From the NCBI RefSeq assembly GCF_049615385.1, contig NZ_JBMZFL010000034.1: a stretch of 11,954 nucleotides of DNA, one strand, 5' to 3'. The position numbers and the translations under genes are program-made. Positions 1 through 7,011 of this stretch are shown here, in pieces. This stretch comes from Aequoribacter sp049615385 (GTDB taxonomy: Bacteria; Pseudomonadota; Gammaproteobacteria; Pseudomonadales; Halieaceae). Under the pieces are notes generated by a model that did not search any database, was not told the origin of the DNA, and saw only the letters and a list, made by a program, of their open reading frames with translations. The first letter of the stretch is position 1. Each line of letters opens with the position of its first letter.

Positions 1-110
1 ATACATTAAAAATTCACGTTAAAAAATGGTCACATTTAAGCAAATTAGCAACGCAAGTGGGTACACTAGCTTTGGGTGAGGTCAGCCCGCTAATAAGATC
101 TGTGAATCGT

Positions 111-114
111 GAGG
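111..114 (+). promoter_or_regulatory. Ribosome binding site of the TonB receptor gene
   Basis: A GAGG core lies 7 bases before the ATG at 122 and supports that start. The 121 bases upstream are AT-rich at the left end. I found no convincing -35/-10 pair and no clear Fur-type palindrome there, so how the receptor is controlled cannot be read from this window; the promoter may be weak, activator-dependent or partly outside the left edge. Confidence 0.6.
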
Positions 115-121
115 TATCCAC

Positions 122-2680
122 ATGAAGTCGAATAAGTTAAAAATCTTAAGCATCGCCGTTCCCTTAGCGCTTTCTAGCACTTTCTCTCAAGCGCAGGGGG
201 CACTTGAAGAAATTATTGTCACTGCCTCAAAACGAGCGCAAACGCTGCAAGAAGTGCCGATTGCCGTCACTGTGACGACGTCGGAAACAATAGAGCAAGC
301 TGAAATCCGTGATGTGCTAGATTTGCAGTCGGTGGTGCCTTCGTTGCGCGTATCGCAATTACAAAACTCTAATCAGACCACCTTTATTATTCGCGGTTTT
401 GGTAACGGCGCGAATAACCCGGGCATTGAACCGTCGGTCGCGGTTTTTGTCGATGGTGTATACCGCTCACGCGCGCAGAGCCAAATCTCTGACTTACCCA
501 AACTCGAGCGCATCGAAGTCTTGCGTGGCCCCCAGAGCACACTGTTTGGTAAAAACGCTTCTGCGGGCGTTGTGAGCGTCGTTACCGCGGCACCGACCTA
601 CGACCCCGAAGGCTACATTGAGCTCGGCCTGGGTAACTACAATAACCAGACTGCTAAAGGTTATTACAGCACCGGTTTAAGCGACACGGTAGCCATGAGC
701 GTCAGTGGTTCTGTGAATAAACGCGACGGTTACGCCGATAACCTGACCACGGGCAATGATGTCTCTAATCGCGACCGCTGGGGTGTTCGGGCGGATTTGT
801 TGATCGAGCCTTCTGAAACCAGCCGTATCCGCATCATTGCAGATTACGACGAGCTTGACGAAATCTGCTGTACCGTGGGCAACGTTGTCAACGGCCCAAC
901 GGGCGCCGCAGTAGTGGCTTTGGGCGGTGCGCTGGACGCGGAAAACCCCTTTAGCTACAAGGTCTACTACAACAATGACAGCATCAACATTGCGGAAAAC
1001 GGTGGTGTGACCATTAATGCCGAGTTCGATTTTGGTGATTTTGATTTGACCTCGATTACCGCTTACCGAGATTCATTTTTGAACCAGCCATTCTCTGATG
1101 TGGATTTTGGCGGTGCCGATTTAATCGGCAATCAGCCCACCTCGACCGACATACAAACTTTTACCCAAGAGTTGCGCATTTCGGGTAGCACCGATAAAAC
1201 CGATTGGGTCGCTGGTATTTTCTATTTTGACGAAGATATCGACTATCGTAACGGTTTAGATTTTGGTTCGGCCTTCTCGGGTTACGTCGATATACTGACT
1301 GGCGGCGCTGGCACTGTTTTGGGCTTAGAAGCCGTGCTAGGCTATGCACCCGGTACCTTCCACAATGGCGTGGCAGTGCGCGAACACGCCAAGCAAAGCA
1401 ACCAAGCAACATCGATTTTCGGTCAGATGGACATAGCGTTGAATGATCGTTTAACCGCGACAGTTGGTTTGAGCTACATCCAAGACGAAAAAGATACGAG
1501 CCTTCGCCAAGAAAACTCAGACGCGTTTTCAAAGTTAGATTTGGATGGACTGGATGGTTTTAATGCTTTGGTAGGATTTACGCTAGCAGAGCAGTTCCCC
1601 TTGGTGTTTGGCGGTTTACCTTTCAGCGCCCAGAACATCGGTCTAGTGACGTCAACGCCCGAGGGAGCAGCAGGTTTCTTACAGCTGCAACAAGCTGTAG
1701 TAGCAGGCGTGTCTACCTTAGATTTGACCGATCCCGCACAAAACCCACTGTTGGGCTTACAGGCCCTCCAGTTTTTGCCGCAGTTATTAAATTACCCCAA
1801 CGCCGGCAACAGCGGTACCTCGGATGACTCGAAAGTCACCTACACAGCGCGATTAGCGTATGACTGGACTGAGTCTATTAACGTCTATGCAAGCTTATCA
1901 ACGGGATACAAGGCCACTTCGTGGAACCTGTCGCGCGACTCACGGCCAACGGCGGCGGAGGTTTCTGCCTTAACTGCTGCGGGCGTGACTCTTCCTGCTA
2001 ACTTGGTGCTAGGTACGCGTTTGGCTGGGCCTGAAGAGAGTGAGGTGTTTGAACTGGGCTTGAAAGGCGCCTTTGATTGGGGCTTTGTAAATGTGGCGGT
2101 GTTTGATCAGACCATTGAAGGCTTTCAGTCGAACACCTTTACCGGTGCGGCATTTACCCTAGCAAATGCGGGTAGTCAGTCGGCACAAGGTCTTGAAATT
2201 GACTTAGCCTACAATGCCACTGAATCTTTAACCTTGGCCTTCTCGGGCGTATTCCTCGATCCCAAGTACGACAGCTTTAAAGGGTCTGCTTTGGGCGATA
2301 TTTCTGGAACCCAACCTGGGGGCATTCACGAGCAAAGTTTATCGTTAGCCGCGACCTATAACTTCCAGTGGTCAGGTTATGAAGGCTATGTTCGGGCCGA
2401 TTACCAGTACGAGAGCGAAGTGGATATTCAGGATGGCGGCGCATTAGACCCATCATTTGCGACCTTAAATGCTGTAGGTGCTGCAACGCGTGAGATGAAC
2501 GTTGTGAATGCATCTGCGGGTATGGATATCGACGGCTGGGAAGTCAGCATTTGGGCTCGCAACTTGTTTAATGACGAGTACCTCATAACCAACTTCCCAT
2601 CGGTTGCGCAGGCTGGCAGCTTCAACGGCTATCCAAGCGCACCGCGCACTTTCGGTTTGAATGTGCGCAAAAACTTCTAA
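122..2680 (+). CDS. TonB-dependent outer-membrane receptor
   Basis: An outer-membrane beta-barrel that should import a scarce ligand using TonB-ExbBD energy. Residues 1-24 form a signal peptide (KSNK start, hydrophobic core, cleavage near SQA). A TonB box-like EEIIVTASKR lies at 29-38. The plug domain spans roughly 40-157 and includes IRGFG (90-94), VFVDGVY (108-114 region) and the conserved EVLRGPQSTLFGKNASAG (132-149). The barrel fills about 160-852 and ends with the usual ARNLFNDEY (812-820), a YPSAPRTFG stretch and a terminal Phe. At 852 residues it is normal to slightly long for the family. Two oddities are an adjacent Cys pair at 249-250 and a roughly 100-residue Leu/Ala/Gly-rich stretch at about 466-569, probably a large extracellular loop. 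The family is certain; the substrate (siderophore, sugar, vitamin, other) is not. No transporter or hydrolase gene beside it gives a hint. Confidence 0.95.
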   Translation: MKSNKLKILSIAVPLALSSTFSQAQGALEEIIVTASKRAQTLQEVPIAVTVTTSETIEQAEIRDVLDLQSVVPSLRVSQLQNSNQTTFIIRGFGNGANNPGIEPSVAVFVDGVYRSRAQSQISDLPKLERIEVLRGPQSTLFGKNASAGVVSVVTAAPTYDPEGYIELGLGNYNNQTAKGYYSTGLSDTVAMSVSGSVNKRDGYADNLTTGNDVSNRDRWGVRADLLIEPSETSRIRIIADYDELDEICCTVGNVVNGPTGAAVVALGGALDAENPFSYKVYYNNDSINIAENGGVTINAEFDFGDFDLTSITAYRDSFLNQPFSDVDFGGADLIGNQPTSTDIQTFTQELRISGSTDKTDWVAGIFYFDEDIDYRNGLDFGSAFSGYVDILTGGAGTVLGLEAVLGYAPGTFHNGVAVREHAKQSNQATSIFGQMDIALNDRLTATVGLSYIQDEKDTSLRQENSDAFSKLDLDGLDGFNALVGFTLAEQFPLVFGGLPFSAQNIGLVTSTPEGAAGFLQLQQAVVAGVSTLDLTDPAQNPLLGLQALQFLPQLLNYPNAGNSGTSDDSKVTYTARLAYDWTESINVYASLSTGYKATSWNLSRDSRPTAAEVSALTAAGVTLPANLVLGTRLAGPEESEVFELGLKGAFDWGFVNVAVFDQTIEGFQSNTFTGAAFTLANAGSQSAQGLEIDLAYNATESLTLAFSGVFLDPKYDSFKGSALGDISGTQPGGIHEQSLSLAATYNFQWSGYEGYVRADYQYESEVDIQDGGALDPSFATLNAVGAATREMNVVNASAGMDIDGWEVSIWARNLFNDEYLITNFPSVAQAGSFNGYPSAPRTFGLNVRKNF

Positions 2681-2706
2681 TGCCGTTAGGTGAGAAGTAT
2701 CGCAAA

Positions 2707-2730
2707 GGGGGCCTTAGGCCCCCTTTTTTT
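2707..2730 (+). terminator. Rho-independent terminator after the TonB receptor
   Basis: A perfect 7-bp stem, GGGGGCC / GGCCCCC, with a TTA loop is followed by seven T (2724-2730). It starts 26 bases after the receptor stop codon. Three A before the stem can extend pairing into the T run. Read on the minus strand the stem is followed only by TTT and then mixed sequence, so it should act weakly, if at all, on the convergent lipoprotein gene that stops at 2739. Confidence 0.93.
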
Positions 2731-2738
2731 GGATGGAT

Positions 2739-3740
2739 CTAGCAGGGATTGATCACCCGTTTAAGCGTCTTAACGTGGGCGACGGTCAATGATTTCATCG
2801 CCTGAATGTAATCGTCTCGCTGCTGTCGCCAACGATTATATTCAGCCGAACTCGCTTGGCTGAGTAAGTTTTCTAGCTGATTGCTTGCCTGCTGAATGTT
2901 GTCGGCTCGGCTCATGATTGGGGCGAGCCATTGCTGAACGCTTCCAGCAAAGTATTTGGCGATCACGGTTTCAAGAATGGTTCTTCGACTCTCCGGAGAG
3001 CAGGCATGTTGTTGTGTGTGCTCGCCCAGGGTTGTGTTCCAGCGGCTAAAAAACTCGTGCCCTGTTTGGGTGGCGCTAAGTATCACGCCGCCATCGCCTG
3101 ACCGAAGAGTGTTCAAGTGCATTTCGAACATTTGGTTGTCGGCGACATAGTCGCCCCTTAGCCAATTGTCCGCCATGGCTGTTATCGCATCTAAGGCTTG
3201 AAGTACCTGGTCGCTGGTGGTGTCGCTTGGGTAGCCTACTGGGATTTTCTGGGGTTTCCAGAATTGATGCCACTCGGGGCCCGCGAGCGTGGCGTTGTGA
3301 ATTTGTCGTGCTAATTGCTGCTGTTTAAGAATTTGGCTCTGTTCGAGTAGAGACACCAACTCTTGTTGGTCAGCTTTAGACTCCAGGTGCGCAATGCAGG
3401 CAGGCGCATGGCGTAAGAATTCTAAATCGAGAAGTAAACGCTGTGAGGGCGGCGCTAATTTACCCAGACTTGAGTTGCGTTTACCAATGGTGATTTGAAG
3501 CTCACAGCCGGTTAACGCCAAAAAATCGAGCGTGCCAATGTCGGAGTTCTGCAGTTCAAGTTGCAAAGCCTCTGCTCTTGGCTTGCGGGGTGCTGCAGCG
3601 ATCGCTGTCGACTCGAAGTTAAGGTCTAAAGTGCGACTAAGTCGCGCTTCGTAATCGCTTAGGATAGCTTCGCCGCTATGGTCAGAACACGCACCTAGGC
3701 AGATTGTCAGTGCGATCCAAAAACGGCGGCTTAGCCTCAT
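2739..3740 (-). CDS. DUF3080-like lipoprotein, function unknown
   Basis: A predicted lipoprotein of 333 residues. The N-terminus (RLSRRF, then a hydrophobic stretch) ends in a lipobox, LGAC, with the lipidated Cys at 18; Ser at +2 suggests sorting to the outer membrane. The first half carries a pattern I associate with the DUF3080 family of gammaproteobacteria: LDFLALTGCEL (71-81), IGKRNSSLGK (85-94), SQRLLLDLEFL (99-109) and PACI (113-116). The second half is mainly helical and Gln-rich (about 120-150 and 270-315), with conserved-looking GPEWHQFWKP at 154-163. Besides the lipidated Cys, Cys79, Cys115, Cys247 and Cys333 could form disulfides in the periplasm. It starts 16 bases after the GST gene stops and is probably co-transcribed with it. 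The spacer holds only a weak AGG-type ribosome site. The role of the family is not known to me, and the family assignment is from memory of motifs. Confidence 0.75.
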   Translation of the reverse strand: MRLSRRFWIALTICLGACSDHSGEAILSDYEARLSRTLDLNFESTAIAAAPRKPRAEALQLELQNSDIGTLDFLALTGCELQITIGKRNSSLGKLAPPSQRLLLDLEFLRHAPACIAHLESKADQQELVSLLEQSQILKQQQLARQIHNATLAGPEWHQFWKPQKIPVGYPSDTTSDQVLQALDAITAMADNWLRGDYVADNQMFEMHLNTLRSGDGGVILSATQTGHEFFSRWNTTLGEHTQQHACSPESRRTILETVIAKYFAGSVQQWLAPIMSRADNIQQASNQLENLLSQASSAEYNRWRQQRDDYIQAMKSLTVAHVKTLKRVINPC

Positions 3741-3756
3741 TATGTGGACTCTAGAC

Positions 3757-4377
3757 CTAATCCAGAAGGGCTTTTACGCGATCGCGAAACGCTAAGAGAT
3801 TGCTCGCGGTCTCTGGAACACGCTCACGTACCCAGCCAGCAAAGTTCATCGCGACATACAAGTCGATATCGGCCAGCGTGACGCTGTTGCCGACTAAGAA
3901 ATCTTTACCTTCAAGCGCCTCGTTCAGTACTTCCCAGCAGTGTTGAATCCGCACCTGTCCACGCTCAACCAGGGCTGGAATTTGCGCCAAGTTGAGGGGG
4001 CCTGGCAGCGCGCGTCCCTCAAACGCGGGGTTGCCGTTACGTAACATATCGGCCACTGCGCTCAACAAGGTGGTAAAAATTTTATGATCCCATTCCAGTA
4101 CCTGGGCCTTTTCTAGGGCGGTTGCCCCCATGAGTGGCGTATCGGGGTGCAGTAATTCTAGATATTGGCAAATTGCAATCACTTCGGTGAGTTGCTCGCC
4201 CGAATCTATAACCAAGCAGGGAACGGTGCCGCTGGCGTTAATGGCTTGGTATTCGGGTTTAAGTTGCTCGAGTGCACCCAAATCAATTTGGGTGGTGGGC
4301 AACTCCAAGCCTTTTAGCTTCATAAAGTACACCAAGCGCTGAGGGTTGGGTGCGGGATCGTAGTTGTACAGATGCAT
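3757..4377 (-). CDS. Glutathione S-transferase family protein
   Basis: A 206-residue cytosolic protein with the two-domain GST layout. The N-terminal thioredoxin-like domain (about 1-77) has GTVPCLV with the family's cis-proline at Pro53, and the glutathione-contact region EVIAI at 65-69. Here Val66 replaces the Ser usually seen after Glu65. The all-helical domain (about 85-206) has the N-capping box T-L-A-D at 167-170 followed by hydrophobic residues, typical of the domain core. The extreme N-terminus (YNYDPAPNPQR) offers no obvious catalytic Ser or Cys at the usual place, so the chemistry, or even transferase activity, is open; it could be a stress-related or binding-only member. The ATG at 4377 is preceded by an AAGGG. 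It is the first gene of a unit with the DUF3080-like lipoprotein. Confidence 0.88.
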   Translation of the reverse strand: MHLYNYDPAPNPQRLVYFMKLKGLELPTTQIDLGALEQLKPEYQAINASGTVPCLVIDSGEQLTEVIAICQYLELLHPDTPLMGATALEKAQVLEWDHKIFTTLLSAVADMLRNGNPAFEGRALPGPLNLAQIPALVERGQVRIQHCWEVLNEALEGKDFLVGNSVTLADIDLYVAMNFAGWVRERVPETASNLLAFRDRVKALLD

Positions 4378-4445
4378 GTTTAGCCCTTTTTATTGATTCT
4401 TAACACAGTTTGCCCAAATTAATACGCACTCACAAATGTTCCCGG

Positions 4446-4474
4446 TTTTTAATCTGGGTGTTTATCGCTATAAT
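4446..4474 (+). promoter_or_regulatory. Sigma-70-type promoter for the cytochrome gene
   Basis: A perfect -10 hexamer TATAAT lies at 4469-4474. The -35 side is poor: TTTTTA at 4446-4451 with a 17-bp spacer. Transcription would start near 4481, leaving a leader of about 23 bases that contains AAGGGG 7 bases before the ATG. The 126-base gap must also hold the divergent GST promoter, which I could not place. Confidence 0.6.
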
Positions 4475-4503
4475 GCCGCCACTTTGGAGAAAGGGGTAGG
4501 ATC

Positions 4504-4914
4504 ATGTTCAAAAAATCTGTGATTGCAATTTTCGCGGTAATGGTCGCGTCGGCTGCTTGGGCTCTGTCTGATAAACAGCGCGCTGATATCGAGGCGCGTA
4601 TCGCGCCGGCAGGTAAAGTGTGTATGCAGGGCGACACTACCTGCGGTGGTGCCGGCGCACTTGCCAGCTCAGGACCGCGCAGCGGTGAGCAAGTTTACAA
4701 CACCTATTGCACGGCTTGTCACAGCGTGGGCGTATTAGGTGCACCTAAAACCGGCAGCTCAGACTGGATTGCTCGAATCGACGCCAAAGGCAAAGATACT
4801 GTATATGCCAACGGTGTGAACGGTATTGGCGCGATGCCTGTTAAAGGCACTTGCGGTGACTGTTCTGATGACGAAATCTATGCAGCGATCGATTTCATGT
4901 TGCCGCAGGGCTAA
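4504..4914 (+). CDS. Cytochrome c5-like periplasmic c-type cytochrome
   Basis: A small exported electron carrier. Residues 1-20 are a Sec signal peptide (FKKSVIAIF core, cleavage near AWA). After a short linker the single heme domain (about 58-136) has CTACH at 69-73, whose Cys69, Cys72 and His73 bind heme covalently and axially. The distal ligand is probably Met111 in the GAMP motif (109-112). A CGDC at 117-120, just after the Met ligand, is the cytochrome c5 hallmark disulfide pair. Cys40 and Cys47, in the segment before the domain, form a second possible pair. It should shuttle electrons in the periplasm towards a terminal oxidase or reductase; the partner is not visible here. It stands alone, with its own promoter and terminator, in a 136-residue form normal for the family. 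Confidence 0.92.
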   Translation: MFKKSVIAIFAVMVASAAWALSDKQRADIEARIAPAGKVCMQGDTTCGGAGALASSGPRSGEQVYNTYCTACHSVGVLGAPKTGSSDWIARIDAKGKDTVYANGVNGIGAMPVKGTCGDCSDDEIYAAIDFMLPQG

Positions 4915-4931
4915 GACCCGCTTAATTGCAG

Positions 4932-4958
4932 AATGGCGCGCCTCGGTGCGCCATTTTT
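4932..4958 (+). terminator. Rho-independent terminator after the cytochrome gene
   Basis: A perfect 8-bp stem, AATGGCGC / GCGCCATT, with an 8-base loop runs into a T tract (five T with the stem end, then GTTTT). It starts 17 bases after the cytochrome stop. On the minus strand no T tract follows, so it does not obviously serve rep, whose stop lies at 4962. Confidence 0.88.
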
Positions 4959-4961
4959 GTT

Positions 4962-6956
4962 TTAACCCAGTAGATTTCGAAGTCCTGCGAGCGTTTCCGA
5001 GCCACGTGCCGCGTTCACTTCAGCCGATTGTTCCTCGTCGTCGTACCGTTCTAGTAAGTCCGTCGGTAACTCATCTAAAAAGCGACTCGGGTCGCAGCTC
5101 ATGTTTTCGCCAAACTGCCGTCGCTTGCGAGCGTAAGAAATGGTTAAGGTCTCGCGCGCACGAGTAATGCCGACATACGCCAAACGCCGCTCCTCTTCGA
5201 CAGTATCGGCTTCGATGCTGTTGCGGTGTGGCAGGATATTTTCCTCAAAACCTATGAGGTAGACATGCGGAAACTCTAAGCCTTTAGCCGCATGTAGGGT
5301 CATTAATTGCACACTGTCGGGTCCGGAGCGCTCTTCTTCTTGTTGCTCCATCAGGTCGCGCAGCATCAGTCTTGCTATTGCTTCCTCTAGCGTTAGATCT
5401 TGGTCTTCGATGACTTTGTCCAGGCTGGCGATCAAAAACTCGACGTTGCCCATACGCCTTGCCGCGACGTCATCTGAAGAACTCGTCAGCTGTAAGTGCC
5501 CCTCGTAGTTAAGGTCATCGATCATGGCGCGAATGGGTTTGGCGTCGCGGGCCTCAAAGCACTCGCGTTCCCAGTGCGCGAGCCACTCGGCAAACTCGGT
5601 CAGCGCATTTTGTGCAGCTGCTGCCAAGTCTTCAATCTGGTTTGCACGACTGGCCGCGTCCTTCAGGCTGATGTGATGCTCGTGCGCAAAGCGACCTACG
5701 GCTTCTAGGGTCACCGCTCCGATCTTACGTTTAGGCACATTGCAGATGCGCAAAAACGCGTTGTCATCGTCTGGGTTTACCAGTAAGCGTAAATAACAGA
5801 GGATGTCTTTGACTTCGTTACGCGCAAAAAACGAGGTGCCTCCACTTAGCTGGTACGGAATCTGAAAGCGCTGCAGTTCGAGTTCTAACAACCGCGCTTG
5901 GTGATTGCCTCGATACAGAATAGCGTACGCGCCGTAGCGCAAGCCGCGGCGCATTTTGTGGTCGATAATTTCAGCAACGACTTGTTCGGCCTCGGCATGC
6001 TCGTCGGCCGCTGCTTGAATTCTTACTTTGTCGCCTCGCCCCAGCTCGCTCCATAGCGCTTTGTCATAAATGTGTGGGTTGTTGGCGATGAGCTCGTTGG
6101 CACACTGCAAAATTGTCGCCGTTGAGCGATAGTTTTGCTCAAGTTTGATGACTTTTAAGTTGGGAAAGTCCTCGCCTAAAGCAACCAGATTTTCGGGTTT
6201 GGCGCCACGCCACGCGTAGATCGACTGGTCGTCATCACCCACGACGGTGAGACCCGAGTTAGTGCCCATTAAATGTCGAATCAGCTCATACTGGCTGCCG
6301 TTTGTATCCTGATACTCGTCGACCAACATATAGCGAACGCGGTTTTGCCAGCGATCTTTTACGTCGAGGTGCTCGCGAAATAGGATGTTGGGCAAGAAGA
6401 TCAAATCGTCAAAGTCCAGACTGTTGTAGGCGCGCAAGGCCCGTTGATATCGCTCGTAGCATGCGCTGTGTAGGATATCTAAATGGGTCTCGGCGGTGCT
6501 CTGCGCTTGCTCCGGGGTAATACCATCAGCCTTGTAGGCGCTGATGGCGTTTAGGATCAAGGGCGCTTGGTCTGGGTCGGTATTCAGCTCCTGTACGAGT
6601 AGCTCTTTCATGATGGTTACAGCATCTTGTTGGTCAAAGATACTAAAGCCAGGGCGAAGGCCCAGCAGATGGTGCTCTTTACGAACAATAGATAAACCCA
6701 GCTGATGGAACGTACTGACCCATAAGCCCTTGGCTTTTTCGCAGATGCTATTGACGCGGGTACGCATTTCGCGGGCCGCTTTATTGGTAAAGGTGACCGC
6801 CACCACTTTTTTAGGTGGTAGTTCGCATTGCTCTACCAGATACGCAATTTTTTGGGTGATCACACTGGTTTTACCGCTGCCGGCACCAGCGAGTACTAGC
6901 AAAGGGCCGTCTAAATAGCGAACAGCGTCACGTTGCGCGGGGTTCAGTGTCGTCAC
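4962..6956 (-). CDS. rep: ATP-dependent DNA helicase Rep (UvrD/PcrA superfamily 1A)
   Basis: A 3'-to-5' DNA translocase and helicase that removes proteins ahead of the replication fork and helps restart stalled forks. Its 664 residues are close to the roughly 670 of E. coli Rep. All core motifs are present in order: Q-motif LNPAQ (4-8), Walker A GAGSGKT (24-30), TFTNKAA motif Ia (55-61), Walker B DEYQDTN (213-219), motif III QSIYAWRG (244-251), motif IV LEQNYRS (272-278), motif V TLHAAKGLEF (553-562) and motif VI EEERRLAYVGITRA (587-600). The very short N-terminus before the Q-motif and the LVLAGAGSGKT context favour Rep over UvrD. The start codon is GTG. An in-frame TAG lies a few codons upstream, so no earlier start exists, and the nearest AGG is about 13 bases away, a weak ribosome site. 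It follows yifB/comM by 55 bases on the same strand. Confidence 0.96.
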   Translation of the reverse strand: MTTLNPAQRDAVRYLDGPLLVLAGAGSGKTSVITQKIAYLVEQCELPPKKVVAVTFTNKAAREMRTRVNSICEKAKGLWVSTFHQLGLSIVRKEHHLLGLRPGFSIFDQQDAVTIMKELLVQELNTDPDQAPLILNAISAYKADGITPEQAQSTAETHLDILHSACYERYQRALRAYNSLDFDDLIFLPNILFREHLDVKDRWQNRVRYMLVDEYQDTNGSQYELIRHLMGTNSGLTVVGDDDQSIYAWRGAKPENLVALGEDFPNLKVIKLEQNYRSTATILQCANELIANNPHIYDKALWSELGRGDKVRIQAAADEHAEAEQVVAEIIDHKMRRGLRYGAYAILYRGNHQARLLELELQRFQIPYQLSGGTSFFARNEVKDILCYLRLLVNPDDDNAFLRICNVPKRKIGAVTLEAVGRFAHEHHISLKDAASRANQIEDLAAAAQNALTEFAEWLAHWERECFEARDAKPIRAMIDDLNYEGHLQLTSSSDDVAARRMGNVEFLIASLDKVIEDQDLTLEEAIARLMLRDLMEQQEEERSGPDSVQLMTLHAAKGLEFPHVYLIGFEENILPHRNSIEADTVEEERRLAYVGITRARETLTISYARKRRQFGENMSCDPSRFLDELPTDLLERYDDEEQSAEVNAARGSETLAGLRNLLG

Positions 6957-6970
6957 GAATAGGGGTGCCT

Positions 6971-7001
6971 AAAAAAAGCGCTAGGGTATCAAATTTTAGC
7001 G
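6971..7001 (-). terminator. Possible weak terminator or attenuator between yifB/comM and rep
   Basis: Read on the minus strand, a 5-bp inverted repeat CGCTA / TAGCG with a 13-base loop is followed by C and seven T. The short stem and wide loop make it weak, so partial read-through into rep is likely. It sits wholly within the 55-base gap. Confidence 0.35.
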
Positions 7002-7011
7002 GGCAAAGCTG

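Noticed and set aside
72..99. A sigma-70 promoter TTGGGT-N16-TAAGAT before the TonB receptor
   Set aside because: Only 3 of 6 and 4 of 6 bases match the consensus, which is expected by chance in a sequence of this length.
1161..1532. A 123-codon reverse open frame inside the TonB receptor gene
   Set aside because: It lies antisense to a well-supported coding region, is rich in Arg and Ser as shadow frames tend to be, and shows no family motif.
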